A stretch of 64,000 nt of DNA. It comes from Henckelia pumila (lineage: Eukaryota > Streptophyta > Magnoliopsida > Lamiales > Gesneriaceae). The stretch spans positions 158,093,361-158,157,360 of the forward strand of contig NC_133122.1 in the NCBI RefSeq assembly GCF_033568475.1. Reading direction: 5' to 3'. The position numbers and the translations under genes are program-made. Below are positions 38,976-50,705 of the stretch, piece by piece. Every line of letters begins with the position of its first letter. Position 1 is the first letter of the stretch. The notes beneath the pieces are model-generated. The model was not told the origin of the DNA and did no database searches. It saw nothing but the letters and a program-made list of their open reading frames with translations.

Positions 38976-40007
38976 ATATATTCAAGTGATCATTTGATAC
39001 ACTAATATTCTGCAAACAACAAATTCAATATATATCCACATGACATGAATTCTTAACTCTTATTTACGATTTAAGCAACTCAAGCCTCGACAAATCGTTA
39101 TGATTCGATCGCTAATCTCTTTTTTGAGTCGAAATATTATTTTCGAAGTACATGCATGATGGTGCCATCAAAGTGCACATGCATGCCGTGCAATCACGAA
39201 TTCCCTAAGTTTATATATATTCTCCAACGTGGTTCAGAAATTTGGGAACCGAATTAAGTGCTTCATGACTCACATATTTGTTTGCCCAAATAGTCAACAA
39301 AATATTAATATAAATGTATTTTCAAACATTTTAAATGGTGATTAAATATTGATTAGACTTTATATAGACTTATATCAATTTATATATAACCTGGTATCTT
39401 TTCTATTTTATTAAGCATGAGAGCCTACTAAATTGGTATGTTGGTATGTCAAAAACAAATTTGAAATTTTAACAACTGCTTTCACACGTGAGTGCACTCT
39501 CAACCTCTCCCACATTTTTCTAACTTATCCCACGTATTTTTCAACCGTTTTCAATGGTGTTTATCCATGTCTTTCCGTTTTATTTATTTATTTAACTAAA
39601 TTTGTTTGAACCAAAATATATTGCACACACAAGGGGTGTGCCTTTCCACTAGTATAAATAAAGTATTTGTAAACCAAGAATCTATGATCCAATAGAAAAT
39701 ATATTTTTTCTTTTAACAAGTAAGATGAAGATTTTATTAGTATACGATATTTCCTATATGAAATTTTACACAGTTTCTAATATATAAAATTTTAAAAAAA
39801 TAGAGGCTTTTATGAATTTTATATCAAGTAAAAATCAAATATTGTCATGTAGCTCTTTGGGTATAAAAAATTTTCGACAGCATTTGTTAATTTCCTTCAT
39901 TTTGAATTTGGTCCATATTTTATAAGTTGTTACCCCAAACACAGGTCTTCAATAGAGGCTTTTGCGAATCTTCATACCAACAAGGTGATAATAATGAGGA
40001 TATTTTC
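38976..40007. other. Intergenic, nothing recognised
   Basis: AT-rich. No coding or repeat structure could be supported beyond short runs. Confidence 0.45.
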
Positions 40008-40649
40008 TGTGAGAATCCAAAATTTTAGTGGGATGAATTGAGATAAACTGAAATGAGGTAAACTGAAGTTAAGAATACTGGAACTGAAACTAGTTCAATT
40101 GGACAATGCAGTCAGTTGGGGCGTCCAGCTGCAAATTTGTAACAGACAAACATAAAATCTAGGATTTTGTAACTGATATAATCACTCCAAATCAAAGGCA
40201 ATAAATAGGGATCCTAACAGTCTGATTTGTCCCTATAAATAACACTCAGATTTTTTAGTAAATGTTACACAACATTCTGAGCAAAATCACAAGTAAAAGT
40301 GAGTTCGAGCATTCAGTTGAGCAATTCAGTCGAGGATTCAATCGAGGGGTTAGTTGGGCAGTCAAGAACAACCAAAAATTCTTTTCAACAATCTACTGTA
40401 AGTGGGCTTACCGTTTTAAAATATGATATTATTCTTTAAACGATTCCAGCATATATGTTTTGCGTTTAAAGTTTGAATTTTGAAATCTGATCTCTGATAC
40501 ACTTATGCTTGTGAACTGGTGATGGGAATATATATTCTGATACTCTGTTATGATTCTTCAACCTTTCGAGGATACACATATAAAGGACTGATATCAATTA
40601 GCCATGAAAATCATGAGTAAACTGGTGCATAATTTGATTATGTGATTCA

Positions 40650-40650
<1 letters not shown>

Positions 40651-40693
<43 letters not shown>

Positions 40694-40845
40694 TTTTTTC
40701 AAGTGCCCACCTATCATGCCCACTACCATGCCCACCAATGATGTGACATTATTCTATTGGATCACATCTTTATCACATCCAATAGAATAGTGCCACATCA
40801 TTGGTGGGCATGATAGTGGGCATGATAGGTGGACACTTGAAAGAA

Positions 40846-40920
<75 letters not shown>
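40651..40920. repeat. TA microsatellites on both sides of the foldback
   Basis: TA runs at about 40651-40690 and 40849-40920. They encode only an artefactual poly Ile-Tyr frame. Confidence 0.9.
40691..40848. mobile_element. Near-perfect foldback element inserted in a TA repeat
   Basis: The two arms (AGGTTTTTTCAAGTGCCCACC… and its complement …GGTGGACACTTGAAAGAACCT) pair over about 75 bp with few mismatches and almost no loop, around TTGGATCACATC/TTTATCACATCCAA. Insertion at TA would fit a Tc1/mariner-type element, but the ends are not the canonical Stowaway CTCCCTCC. Could form a long hairpin RNA. Confidence 0.8.
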
Positions 40921-40923
<3 letters not shown>

Positions 40924-41144
40924 TTCAATTCTGATATGATACTTTATATGCATAAGATTTATGTTAAAAATTGAAGTTAAAAGCTGAGATATTTCTCCCA
41001 TTTATTGAGTGACAACCATATCACTCACCCACCAAAATCATCTCAGATAAAAACGAAGAGGAACTCAAGGATGATGAGCAGAACCAGTTTTGGGGCTGGT
41101 GAAGATGAATTGAGATGTCTGCTACTTTCTTTCTGTCTTAGTTT

Positions 41145-41908
41145 TGAAAGGAATATTTTATTCCTTAAAATCATCCTGTTTTTGAAAAGATTTTATTTAA
41201 TATCTTTTGCCTTTCTTGGACATGAAATAATATTATATAAGTTATTTATTTCCTTGAATAACTTGATATGCTCATTATAATATCTTATCTAATATATCGT
41301 TTTCATATTGTGTAGATTTGATATGAACAAATCTAGAGAATCCTATGTCTACAAGGAAACATCTACAAGAAAAGATTCTAGTATATATATTGGAGGAAGG
41401 AGAACGAACAAGTGGGAGTTACGAGCTTCATAATACGTACGTTGAGAAAGAATCGAATATCTTCTAAAGTTTGTATTGGTCGTGACAACTTGAAGCCTTG
41501 AAGAACACTCGAAGATCGGTGATCAAGAAGTGTGCTGCTCATGTGATTTTAGCTTCAATATTTTCTCCTTATTTCGTTTTCTTTATTCTATTTCATATAG
41601 AATTTTTAGAAGAACTTTTACTCTTTATTTTCTCATATGTTGGAGAAAATTGATTGTTACAATAATCACTAGTTTTAGGGTTTGTAAAACTCTTTGAAAA
41701 TTTTCTAGTGAAGTTTTGCCCTGAGGCACTGCAAAAATATTTTATCCTCTTGCTTAAATTATTTGAGTCTATTTATTTGGTTGCTTGTTTATTTTATTCA
41801 CGCCTAAATAATATTCCGCTGCAAATTACTCAATGTGTTATTGTAGGTGTTGTCAACACCTTGTGACAACACCTCAAACTGTTTATGTGCAACCCCCATT
41901 CCCTTACA
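41145..41908 (+). repeat. 5' LTR of the Copia element
   Basis: Starts TGAAAGGAATA and ends CCCTTACA. It contains one copy of the dyad word near its 3' end (41845-41874). A possible promoter lies in the AT-rich first part; no TATA box was assigned. Confidence 0.93.
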
Positions 41909-41910
41909 AG

Positions 41911-41923
41911 TGGCATCAGAGCC
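41911..41923 (+). promoter_or_regulatory. Copia primer-binding site
   Basis: TGGCATCAGAGCC, two bases after the LTR end, matches the initiator-methionine-tRNA-type site (TGGTATCAGAGCC) with one change. Confidence 0.85.
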
Positions 41924-41981
41924 ATATTCTTGATACACTAAGAACTGATCTTGATTTGTTTATTTTATTATAGGGAATAAG

Positions 41982-42899
41982 ATGGACTCATCGTCTGTTG
42001 CGAACTCGTTCTTGAAACCTCCGGTCCTTGATGGCACGAATTACGCACTATGGAAGAATAGGATGCGATATACTATTAAAGCTATGGATGTTCGTGCTTG
42101 GCAAAGTATTCTGACTGGTTGGACTCCTCCAAAGACGCTAGATGAAGATGGAGACTATATCATCAAGCAAGAAGAAACTTGGACTGCCGAGGAAACACAA
42201 AGTTCAAGCTACAATGCTAAAGCACTCAATGCAATTTTTGCAACTGTGGATATGAGGATGTATGGAATCATATCTGACTGCACTATTGCTAAGGATGCAT
42301 GGGATGCTCTTCAAGAACACTGTGAAGGGACTGATAGCGTGAGAAGAACAAGATCGAGATTGTTAAATGCAAGATTTGAGAATATCAGGATGGATGATAA
42401 TGAAACTATTGCTGATTATGATAAGAAACTTAGGGAGATAGCTACAGAGGCGCATGCTCTTGGAGGACCTATTGCTAGTGAAACTATGGTGAACAAGGTT
42501 CTTCGATCCTTGCCTAAAAGATTCAATGGGAAGATTTGGGCGCTTGAAGAAATAAAAGACAGTTCAAAGATGAAGATGACTGAACTGATTAGCATTCTTC
42601 AAGTTTTTGAGATGAACAATACAGAACAAGAGAAGGATAAAGGAAAATCAATAGCCCTTCAAGCCTCAAAACCCTCATACGAGGAGTATGTTCAATTTCA
42701 TCAAGAAGTTCATCAATCTGATTTAGAAGATGATTCGATCTCTCTCATGACTAGGAAATTCAATGATTATCTGAAGAAGATGAAAGAGTCAAGAAAGACG
42801 GATCAAAAACTCAAGGCTCCAATGTTCTCTAACAAGCCTTTAAGAATTATTGGACCAGAACAATCACCAAGGAAACCCGTTGATAATCCTAAGCCTTGA
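41982..42899 (+). pseudogene. Copia gag, N-terminal part
   Basis: 305 codons from an ATG about 60 bp after the primer-binding site to TGA at 42897-42899. It contains the Copia gag core: PPVLDGTNYALWKNRMRYTI at the start, AWDALQEHCEGTDSVRR, and the RLLNARFENIRM…ETIADYDKKLREIA region (the UBN2/gag family). The TGA lies before the zinc knuckle and in the same frame as what follows, so the gag domain is cut by a nonsense codon rather than ended normally. A programmed readthrough is possible but less likely given the other lesions. Confidence 0.85.
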
Positions 42900-45800
42900 C
42901 TGATATTGGAAGGAAAGAAGAATTGTGTCTCAAAGAAGTTGGACACTGTTCAATGTCATGCTTGTCAAGGCTTTGGACACTATGCAAATGAGTGTACCAA
43001 CATGCTTAGGAAAGGGATGAACACATCTTTAAGTGATAAAGAGTCTGAAGAAGAAGAACAGGAAGATGAAGAAAGCCATACTGCCTTATCTGCACTACTG
43101 GAGAGCAAGAAAAAGTTTCAAGTCAATCCTTTAGGTGTTGTCGCAGGTGTTGCCACACATGGCCGCAACATCTCCCAAAGGTCAGTTTGTTTGAATTCTT
43201 TCATTACTGATAATATTTGTGATGCTGATCCAGGTGAAGAGACAATGTCCATGGAAGAAGCTCGGATGATGTTTGAAGAGTTACATACTGATTGGGTTGA
43301 AAGGAATAATATGAATACTATTCTTTCAAAGGAAAATTCTGATCTAAAGGCTGATGTGTCAAGACTGGAAGTCATGCTGAGTAAGAAATACATGAAATTA
43401 AGTCAAGTGAAGAAAGAACTCGGAAAAGCAAATGCTACCTTGGCTAAGTTTAATTCAAGTACTTCCAAACTTGATTCTCTACTTATGATGGGAAGAGATG
43501 GTACGACTGGTTTAGGTTTTGAAAACAGCATATTTGAGGTTGGTGAAAGTTCAAAAGGCCCTGTGTTTGTCAAGGAAAGTTGCAGTACTGAAAGCTCATA
43601 TAAAAAGGCCTCACCAATTGTCCCTCGAAAACCAAAGCTACAACCTGCTGCTCCTTCAATGTCTAGAAGGAAACATAAGTACATTTGTCACTACTGTCAT
43701 AGACCTGGTCACATCAAACCGTACTGTTTTAAGCTGCAGGAAGACTACAGGTATAGATCTGCATCGAAGGTGTTGCCTAAGATGTTGCCAACACCTCCCC
43801 ACAACATCTCCAAAAATAGATTTTATGTAAGGAAGGTTTGGGTACCAAAAGCTGATATTCAATGTCATATGATTTATACTGCTTTAAGAACTAACGTTTC
43901 AGGTGCTTGGTACTTTTATAGCGGTAGCTCACGTCATATGACAGGTTCCAAGAAGTTTTTCACTGACTATATTGAACAGAAAAGTGGAAAAGTAACATAT
44001 GGTGGAGGTTCAAAGGGAAACATTGTTGGGAAGGGAACTCTGAATGTTGCTGGTCTGCCTAAACTTCGCAATGTGCTTGAAGGACTTACTGCCAATCTAA
44101 TAAGCATAAGCCAACTTTGTGATGATAATTTGCATGTGCAATTTAATAAGAAATTATGCAAAGTTTTTGATGATTCAAATCTATGTGTCATGACAGGTAC
44201 TAGGTCATCTGACAACGGCTATCAACTCGGAGAAGAGATGGCTTGTAGGCACACAAAAGTTAATGAGTTTGATCTATGGCATCAAAAATTGGGTCATGAA
44301 AATTTCAAAACATTAAAGAACTTAAGTAAGTTAGATGCTGTGAGAGGTATGCCTAACTTAAAATCTGGTATTTCATTTGTTTGTGAAGCGTGTCAGAAAG
44401 GGAAGCAGACTAGGGTGTCACACGAGGTGTTGCCAACATCTGTGACAACACGCTGCCTTGAGCTTTTACATATGGACTTGATGGGTCCAATGGATGTTGA
44501 AAGCTTTGGAGGTAAGAAATATTCTTTTTTTTTGTGTGGATGATTTCTCACGATATACTTGGGTAAATTTTCTGAGAGAAAAATCAAACACATTTGATGT
44601 CTTCAAGAAATTGCTCACTAAGATTACGAATCTACATAATCTGAAGGTAATCCGTATTCGCACTGATCATGGTAAGGAGTTCGAAAACTCTTCTTTTGCT
44701 AGTTTGTGTGATAAGAAAGATATTTTTCATGAATTTTCTGCTCCTAAAACCCCACAACAAAATGGAATTGCTGAAAGAAAAAATAGTACTTTGCAAGAAA
44801 TGGCAAGAGTGATGCTGAGTTCGAAAAATATTTCAAAATGATTTTGGGCTGAAGCCTTGAATACTGCAAGTCATATTTCAAATAGAGTTTATTTAAGGAA
44901 TGGTACTACTATGACATCATATGAAATTCTCATGGGAAAGAGGCCAAACCTTAAATATTTTCATGTTTTTGTATGTGTATGTCACGTTTTGAATGATAGA
45001 GATCATCTTGCTAAATTTGATGCAAAAAGTGATAAGTGTATGTTCTTGGGATATTCATCAAATATCCGAGCCTATAGGATGTATAACTTAAGAACAATGA
45101 CTATTTTTGAGTCAATTAATGTTGTTTTTGATGACTTTGCAGATCTAAAGAAGAAAACAACTGAGGATGAAGTTAATGATTTGCTGGATAATTCTGAAAA
45201 TTTAGATGTTGTCAAAGGAGTGTTGCCAACACCTCCGACAACACCTCCTACAGAAAATACAAAATCAAAAGTTGAAAAGCCTACTGATGAGAATACTGTT
45301 GAGAACATTGAGGTAAACAAAGCTGGAAAGAATGTTCCAAGCAGAATTCAGAAGAATCACCCAACCTCACAGGTAATTGGAGATGTGCATGGAGACTTGC
45401 AAACTCGAAGGAAAGAGAAAGTGGATTATCGAAAGTTGGCAGGTTTGTTGTGCATGAGTTCGATGTATTCTCAGGTAAGATTCTCTTGTTTCGTGTCAAA
45501 CATTGAACCCAAAAAGGTTGAAGAGGCCTTAAAATATGATTTTTGGGTCAATGCTATGCATGAAGAGTTAGAACAATTTGTTAGGAATGATGTTTGGTAC
45601 TTGGTACCGTGTCCTACTCATGGTAATGTCATAGGAACTAAATGGATTTTTAAGAATAAAACTGATGAGTCGGGAAACATCATTAGAAATAAAGCTAGGT
45701 TGGTAGCTCAAGGGTATACACAGGTTGAAGTGGTGGATTTTGATGAAACCTTTGCTCCTGTAGCCCGTATTGAGTCAGTCCGACTTTTGCTTGCTATTTC

Positions 45801-47028
45801 GTGTAACATGGGGATGAAGCTTTTTCAAATGGATGTAAAAAGTGCCTTTTTGAATGAGATCCTAAATGAAGAAGTCTTTGTGAAACAACCTAAACGATTT
45901 GAGGATCCAAATCATCTTGATTATGTGTATAAGTTAAAAAAGGCATTGTATGGATTAAAGCAAGCACCACGTGCATGGTATGGAAGACTAACTGAGTACT
46001 TGCTAAATATTGGTTTCAAAAGAGGTGAAGTTGATAAGACATTGTTTGTGCAAAAGTCTCAAGGTAATATCTTAATTTGCCAAATTTATGTAGATGATAT
46101 AATCTTTTGTGCTTCAAATGACAAACTTTTTGATGTTTTTGTGAAGTGCATGTCTTCTACATTTGAAATGAGCATGGTTGGTGAGTTAACATATTTTTTG
46201 GGCTTGCAAATGAAACAAATGCATGATGGTATATTTTTGTGTCAAAACAAGTATGATAAAAATCTTGTGAAGAAGTTTCTGAATGACAACACTAAACACA
46301 TGCGCACATCTATGAGGTCTAATGAAAAACTGTCTAGGGAGGATGTTGCCGAAGGTGTTGACAACACCCTCTACAGAAGCATGATTGGTAGTCTTTTGTA
46401 TTTAATTGATACTAGACCTGATATCATGTATAGTGTTTGTCTGTGTGCTAGATACCAGTCTAACCCAAAAATTACTCACCTAAAGGCCGTGAAACGTATA
46501 CTAAAATATGTGGCAGGAACTTTGAATTTGGGTTTGTGGTACACTAAAAAAACCAATTCGAATTTGGTAGGGTTTAGTGATGCTGATTGGGCTGGGGATT
46601 TACATGAGAGAAAGAACACTTCGGGAGGATGTTTTTATTTGGGAAATAACTTAGTGTCATGGTATAGTAAGAAACAAAACTGTGTCTCACTATCTATTGC
46701 CGAGTCTGAGTATGTTGCTGTTGGTAGCTGTTGCTCACAACTCCTTTGGATGAATCAAATGCTAAATGATTACGGTGTTAAGAGTGATACTCTTATCGTG
46801 TACTGTGATAATTCTAGTGCCATTGATAAATCCAAAAATCCAGTACAACACTCTCGAACTAAACACATTGACATTAGACATCACTTCATTCGAGATTTGG
46901 TCGAGAAAAGCATGATCTTAATTGAGTTTGTTGGAACTAATAACCAATTAGCTGATATATTCACAAAAGCATTAGATTTCGAGAGATTCTCCAGTCTAAG
47001 AAAGTCTCTCAGTATGTGTGCATTATAG
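42900..47028 (+). pseudogene. Copia pol (zinc knuckles, protease, integrase, RT, RNase H), broken
   Basis: Same frame as gag up to 44543. Two CCHC knuckles: CHACQGFGHYANEC (42954-42995) and CHYCHRPGHIKPYC (43686-43727), with a Ser/Glu-rich coiled stretch between. The protease active site reads WYFYSGSSRHMTG; the usual catalytic Asp of DSG is Tyr (43917). Integrase has the HHCC zinc finger (WHQKLGH…CEACQKGK), DLMGP, TDHGKEFEN and NGIAERKN. A frame change occurs at a nine-T run (44525-44533), and TGA at 44839-44841 interrupts the next frame. From 44857 the frame is open to 47028: KARLVAQGYTQ…FAPVARIESVRLLL, FQMDVKSAFLN, IYVDDIIFCA (46084-46113), then RNase H (SDADWAGD, SIAESEY, DNSSAI). Inactive because of protease, frame and stop lesions. 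Confidence 0.93.
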
Positions 47029-47919
47029 ACAGAACCAAGATGTTGTCAGGAGTGTTTCCAACACCCTGTGACAACACCTTTTCATGCATGTGCATTTTTA
47101 GGATCTTAGGCATATTGCATTCATGCATTCATTCTGTTTTGTGATGTGTTAGATACTTTGTAACCATTGACTAGTTTTCAATCAGGATTCTTTGCAAAAT
47201 ATTTTACAGTTTAATTGGATTAATCTAAGAAGAGTTTTGACTAAGTCACAAAGTAGTGGAGGGACGTTCGTGTATTCCATGATCTTGTCCCAAATGAAAA
47301 GTGACTTTGCAAAATCAGAATAACAAAAGAACAAGAATGATTAAGCTTGAATTGAATCAATCATCAAATTTGATTGATTATCAGAAGCAAATGGAAAAAT
47401 CTACCTAAAAGGGTTCATTTGACGATCGTTCCTTTAGTGTGCAGGCTACCACTTCTGCAAAAATAATGAATTGGATATCAAATTTTTTCTGAATCCTGAA
47501 GTGTTGCTGGGAGATGTTGCCAACATCGTGGATAACACCTCACTTGTCAACATATATTTGTGCATATGATTGCATTTTTAATTTCTGTCACACTATGTTT
47601 TTAGACATAATTAGGACATGCATATTTTTTATTTGTGAATATCTTTGGCCGAAAGGTTATGAATTCTGATCAAACAAAAGTTTTGATTTTTGCCCTATCC
47701 ACTGAATTTTTGAATTTGAATGGGATTGGATTTTGTTTCAGTGGTGTTATAGTCTGATGATGAGTTAAATTTGAAAATATTTGGGCCTAGATTATCGGTG
47801 GAAATCAAGGGATTTATTGCCTAATTTAAATCGGATTTGTTACCGTTTTTGGAGATTTACCGTTGGGGATTTTATTACCGTTGGGGGCCTACTGAAACCA
47901 AGTTAGAATTGGAAAAGGT
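47029..47919 (+). other. Spacer between pol and ORF3 of the Copia element
   Basis: No protein-coding signature. Contains two dyad-word clusters (47039-47079, 47499-47540). A spacer with a likely splice or internal start site for ORF3 is known for Sireviruses, but no signal was confirmed. Confidence 0.5.
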
Positions 47920-49619
47920 TTGGATTATTATATATCTGAGTTCTTATCAGTTTCGAAAAGATTCCGTGGGAAGAGTCACCCATCCAGGCCTTCTCTTGTG
48001 GACACCGAATTCTATTCTGGTGATGCAAGCTCTGATGAGGATTTCAAATTGGTGCATAGAAAAAGGGGAAAAGCCAGTGCCATGGAACCTTATGTTCCAA
48101 CCATCCAAGTTTCGTTTGAGAAAGAAGAACCATCAAAGAAAGATTCATCGTCTGATGATGAAGCCACATGATCAGACACCCCGTCTGTTGGTACTAAAGA
48201 AGATACATCTGCACCTGTTCCTACTGTTGAGGAGACTGCCACAGTTGCTCCTCGTGTTCTCTCAGACGATGAGGAAATGTCAATAGCCTAGTTCATGGCT
48301 AAAATGAAGAAATCAAAGGGTAAGAAAGCAGCAGTGTCTGCAAATGAATCTGATGGAGAGCCAGACGAGGAGATGCTTAATGAGTTTGCTGATAACCATC
48401 CTCATCCCTCTGATAGTTCCAGCTCTGACTCGAGTGAAGACTTAGATGCTGAAAAAGAATTGGGAGAAGAGTCAGATTCTGAGGATAAAGAAGAAGATGT
48501 TGAGGAAGGTGTTGCCGACACCCTGGACAACACCTTGGGTGAAGACTATCGGGTAAATGAGTCTTATTCCTCAACTTTTTATTCTAAGAAAATTGCTGAC
48601 TGCTGGGATAAGTATGCTGATAGAGAGTTCCTTGAGGAACACAACATTGATGTGGACAGCTATCAAGCTCAGAACATGGTGAAGTTCTTTGAGGTAAGGA
48701 ACATGTTGTCTACTGTTACCACTGCTGGTGCGTATTGCAGGACACTTGTTCGTGAATTTTATTGCAATTTTACTGAAGCAGTGAAGGACCCTTGGTATGT
48801 TAAATATGACAAAGTGTATGTGCGAGGACAGATTTTTGCTTTCAGCCCTGCTATGATCAATGGATTCCTCCATACACTTACTGGTGATGATGCTGCTCTA
48901 CCTACTTTGGATGAGATGACCTCTGTCATCACAGGTGGTCAAGTCACAGTGTTTCCAGCTCATCCTAAAAAGCTACCAGCCGCCAAACTCACCTCCTTCT
49001 ACTCTGTTCTTCACAAAACTGCTATCAAGACATGGACTCCATCTGGGAATTCCACCATTGTTACAAAGCACCAGACTCCAGTCTTGTATGCAATTGGATA
49101 GGAGTCAACTTCAATTTTGGCCGACTTGTGTTTGACACAGTCATGGCCTTTGCAGATTGTGCTCAACCAACCCTGAAGTTGCCATATCCTTCTCTGATTT
49201 ATGCTATGCTGCTATCTCAAGATATTGAGAAGAATGATGACGAGCTACTCACTGAGCCTGGGGAACTGCTAAAGATCTCACCTGCATTGCTGCGAGGCAA
49301 CTGAAAGATAGACCTACCTTGGTCTGAATCAGGTGTTGCTGCAGGTGTTGTGGCAGGTGTTTCCAATACCTCCTCTGTCACTGCTATTTTTGTACCCCCA
49401 TCTGCTGCTCCAGATATTGATCCTACCTTTATTCAAGCTCAACTGCTGCATGCTGAGCAGAAGATTACCCAAGCGAAGGCTGATCTAGCCTATTACGAAG
49501 GGATGAAGGCTTACTATGAGTCCCTATTAAGTGGAGCTGGCCCTTCTGAACAAAAAGGGGGAGAAGGAAGTGAAGCAGAAGAAGAAGCTGATGGCTCATC
49601 TGAGAGCAATAAATTCTAG
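47920..49619 (+). pseudogene. ORF3 of the Copia element, envelope-like / putative plant transposon protein domain
   Basis: About 565 codons from an ATG at 47920, interrupted by TGA 48169-48171, TAG 48289-48291, a frame change near 49100 and TGA 49302-49304. The N-terminal part is acidic and Ser-rich (SSDED, SSSSDSSEDLDAEKE). The middle part holds …VREFYCNF…VYVRGQIFAFSPAMINGFL…, which resembles the domain annotated in plants as 'putative plant transposon protein' and often loosely called envelope-like. The C-terminal part has a helix-prone region (HAEQKITQAKADLAYYEGMK) and a Glu/Ser-rich tail. No signal peptide or clear membrane segment was seen, so 'envelope' is a label, not a function. Position after pol matches the third ORF of Sireviruses. 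Confidence 0.7.
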
Positions 49620-49840
49620 TTTGTTTATTTTGATTTTGCTAGTATAGTTTAAATTTTTTTTGGTCTTAGTTTGTGTGTTTTGTTTTATTTTTGCTCTGAT
49701 CCTAATCAAAACTGTTCTTTTGTGATGTCCGCTCTGATATGAATTCTTGTTTCTGTTTCTCCTTGCACTTATGTTTTCTGATTTGAAATGTCGTACCTAG
49801 ATGTTGTCAATATCTCGTGACAACACCTCTGCTTATACTT

Positions 49841-49942
49841 AGGGGGAGAATCTATTCAGGGGGAGTTTTGATTAAGGGGGAGTTTCGTTGATCTATTTTT
49901 GAATTAAATGTGTTTTGTCAAAAAATGCAAAAATGGGGAGAT
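49841..49942 (+). promoter_or_regulatory. Multiple polypurine tracts before the 3' LTR
   Basis: AGGGGGAG at 49841-49848, 49858-49865 and AAGGGGGAG at 49874-49882, then AAAATGGGGAGAT ending at the 3' LTR. Multiple polypurine tracts are a described Sirevirus feature; the last is the probable plus-strand primer. Confidence 0.8.
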
Positions 49943-50705
49943 TGAAAGGAATATTTATTCCTTAAAATCATCATGTTTTTGAAAAGATTTTATTTAATAT
50001 CTTTTGCCTTTCTTGGACATGAAGTAATATTATATAAGTTATTTATTTTCTTGAATAACTTGATATGCTCATTATAATATCTTATCTAATATATCGTTTT
50101 CATATTGTGTAGATTTGATATGAACAAATCTAGACAATCCTATGTCTATAAGGAAACATCTACAAGGAAGGATCTAGTATATATATTGGAGGAAGGAGAA
50201 CGACCAAGTGGGAGTTACGAGCTTCATAGTACGTACGTTGAGAAAGAATCGAAGATCTTCTAAAGTTTGTATTGGTCAAGACAACTTGAAGCCTTGAAGA
50301 ACACTCAAAGATCGGTGATCAAGAAGTGTGATGCTCGTGTGATTTTGGCTTCAACATTTTTCTCCTTATTTCGTTTTCTTTATTCTATTTCATATAGAAT
50401 TTTTAGGAGAACTTTTACTCTTTATTTTCTCATATGTTGGAGAAAATTGATTGTTACAATAATCACTAGTTTTAGGGTTTGTAAAACTCTTTGAAAGTTT
50501 TCTAGTGAAGTTTTGCCCTAAGACACTGCAAGAGTATTTTATACTCTTGCTTAAATCATTTGAGTCTATTTATTTGGTTGCTTGTTTATTTTATTCACGC
50601 ATAAATAATATTTTGCTGCAAATTACTCAAGGTGCTATTGTAGGTGTTGTCAACACCTTCTGACAACACCTCAAACTGTTTATGTGCAACCCCCATTCCC
50701 TTACA
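49943..50705 (+). repeat. 3' LTR of the Copia element
   Basis: Starts TGAAAGGAATA and ends CCCTTACA, like the 5' LTR. Differs from it by roughly 35 substitutions and short indels by eye. Dyad word at 50642-50671. Confidence 0.93.

Larger units (their letters stand above)
41845..50671. repeat. About 12 dispersed copies of a dyad word through the Copia element
   Basis: Variants of AGGTGTTGTCAACACCT followed by about two bases and TGACAACACCT at 41845-41874 (5' LTR), 43133-43173, 43768-43809, 44425-44454, 45217-45247, 46342-46369, 47039-47079, 47499-47540, 48507-48535, 49331-49372, 49799-49828 and 50642-50671 (3' LTR). They lie in LTRs, gag-pol, the spacer and ORF3. Some are two half-sites (GGTGTTG and CAACACC) and others add a third half-site. 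Confidence 0.85.
41145..50705 (+). mobile_element. Complete Ty1/Copia retrotransposon, Sirevirus-like, inactivated
   Basis: Two LTRs (764 and 763 bp), AGTTT target duplication at 41140-41144 and 50706-50710, primer-binding site, gag-pol in the Copia order, a third ORF, and several polypurine tracts before the 3' LTR. Total 9561 bp. The LTRs differ by roughly 4-5% by eye. Multiple polypurine tracts and an extra ORF after RNase H are established Sirevirus traits; the lineage is inferred from these. All three reading frames carry stops or frameshifts, so it is not autonomous now. Confidence 0.93.

Noticed and set aside
40798..41001. Poly Ile-Tyr open frame
   Set aside because: Product of the TA microsatellite beside the foldback.
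47837..48286. 149-codon plus-strand open frame
   Set aside because: Alternate frame over the N-terminal part of the Copia ORF3; the domain-bearing frame is the other one.
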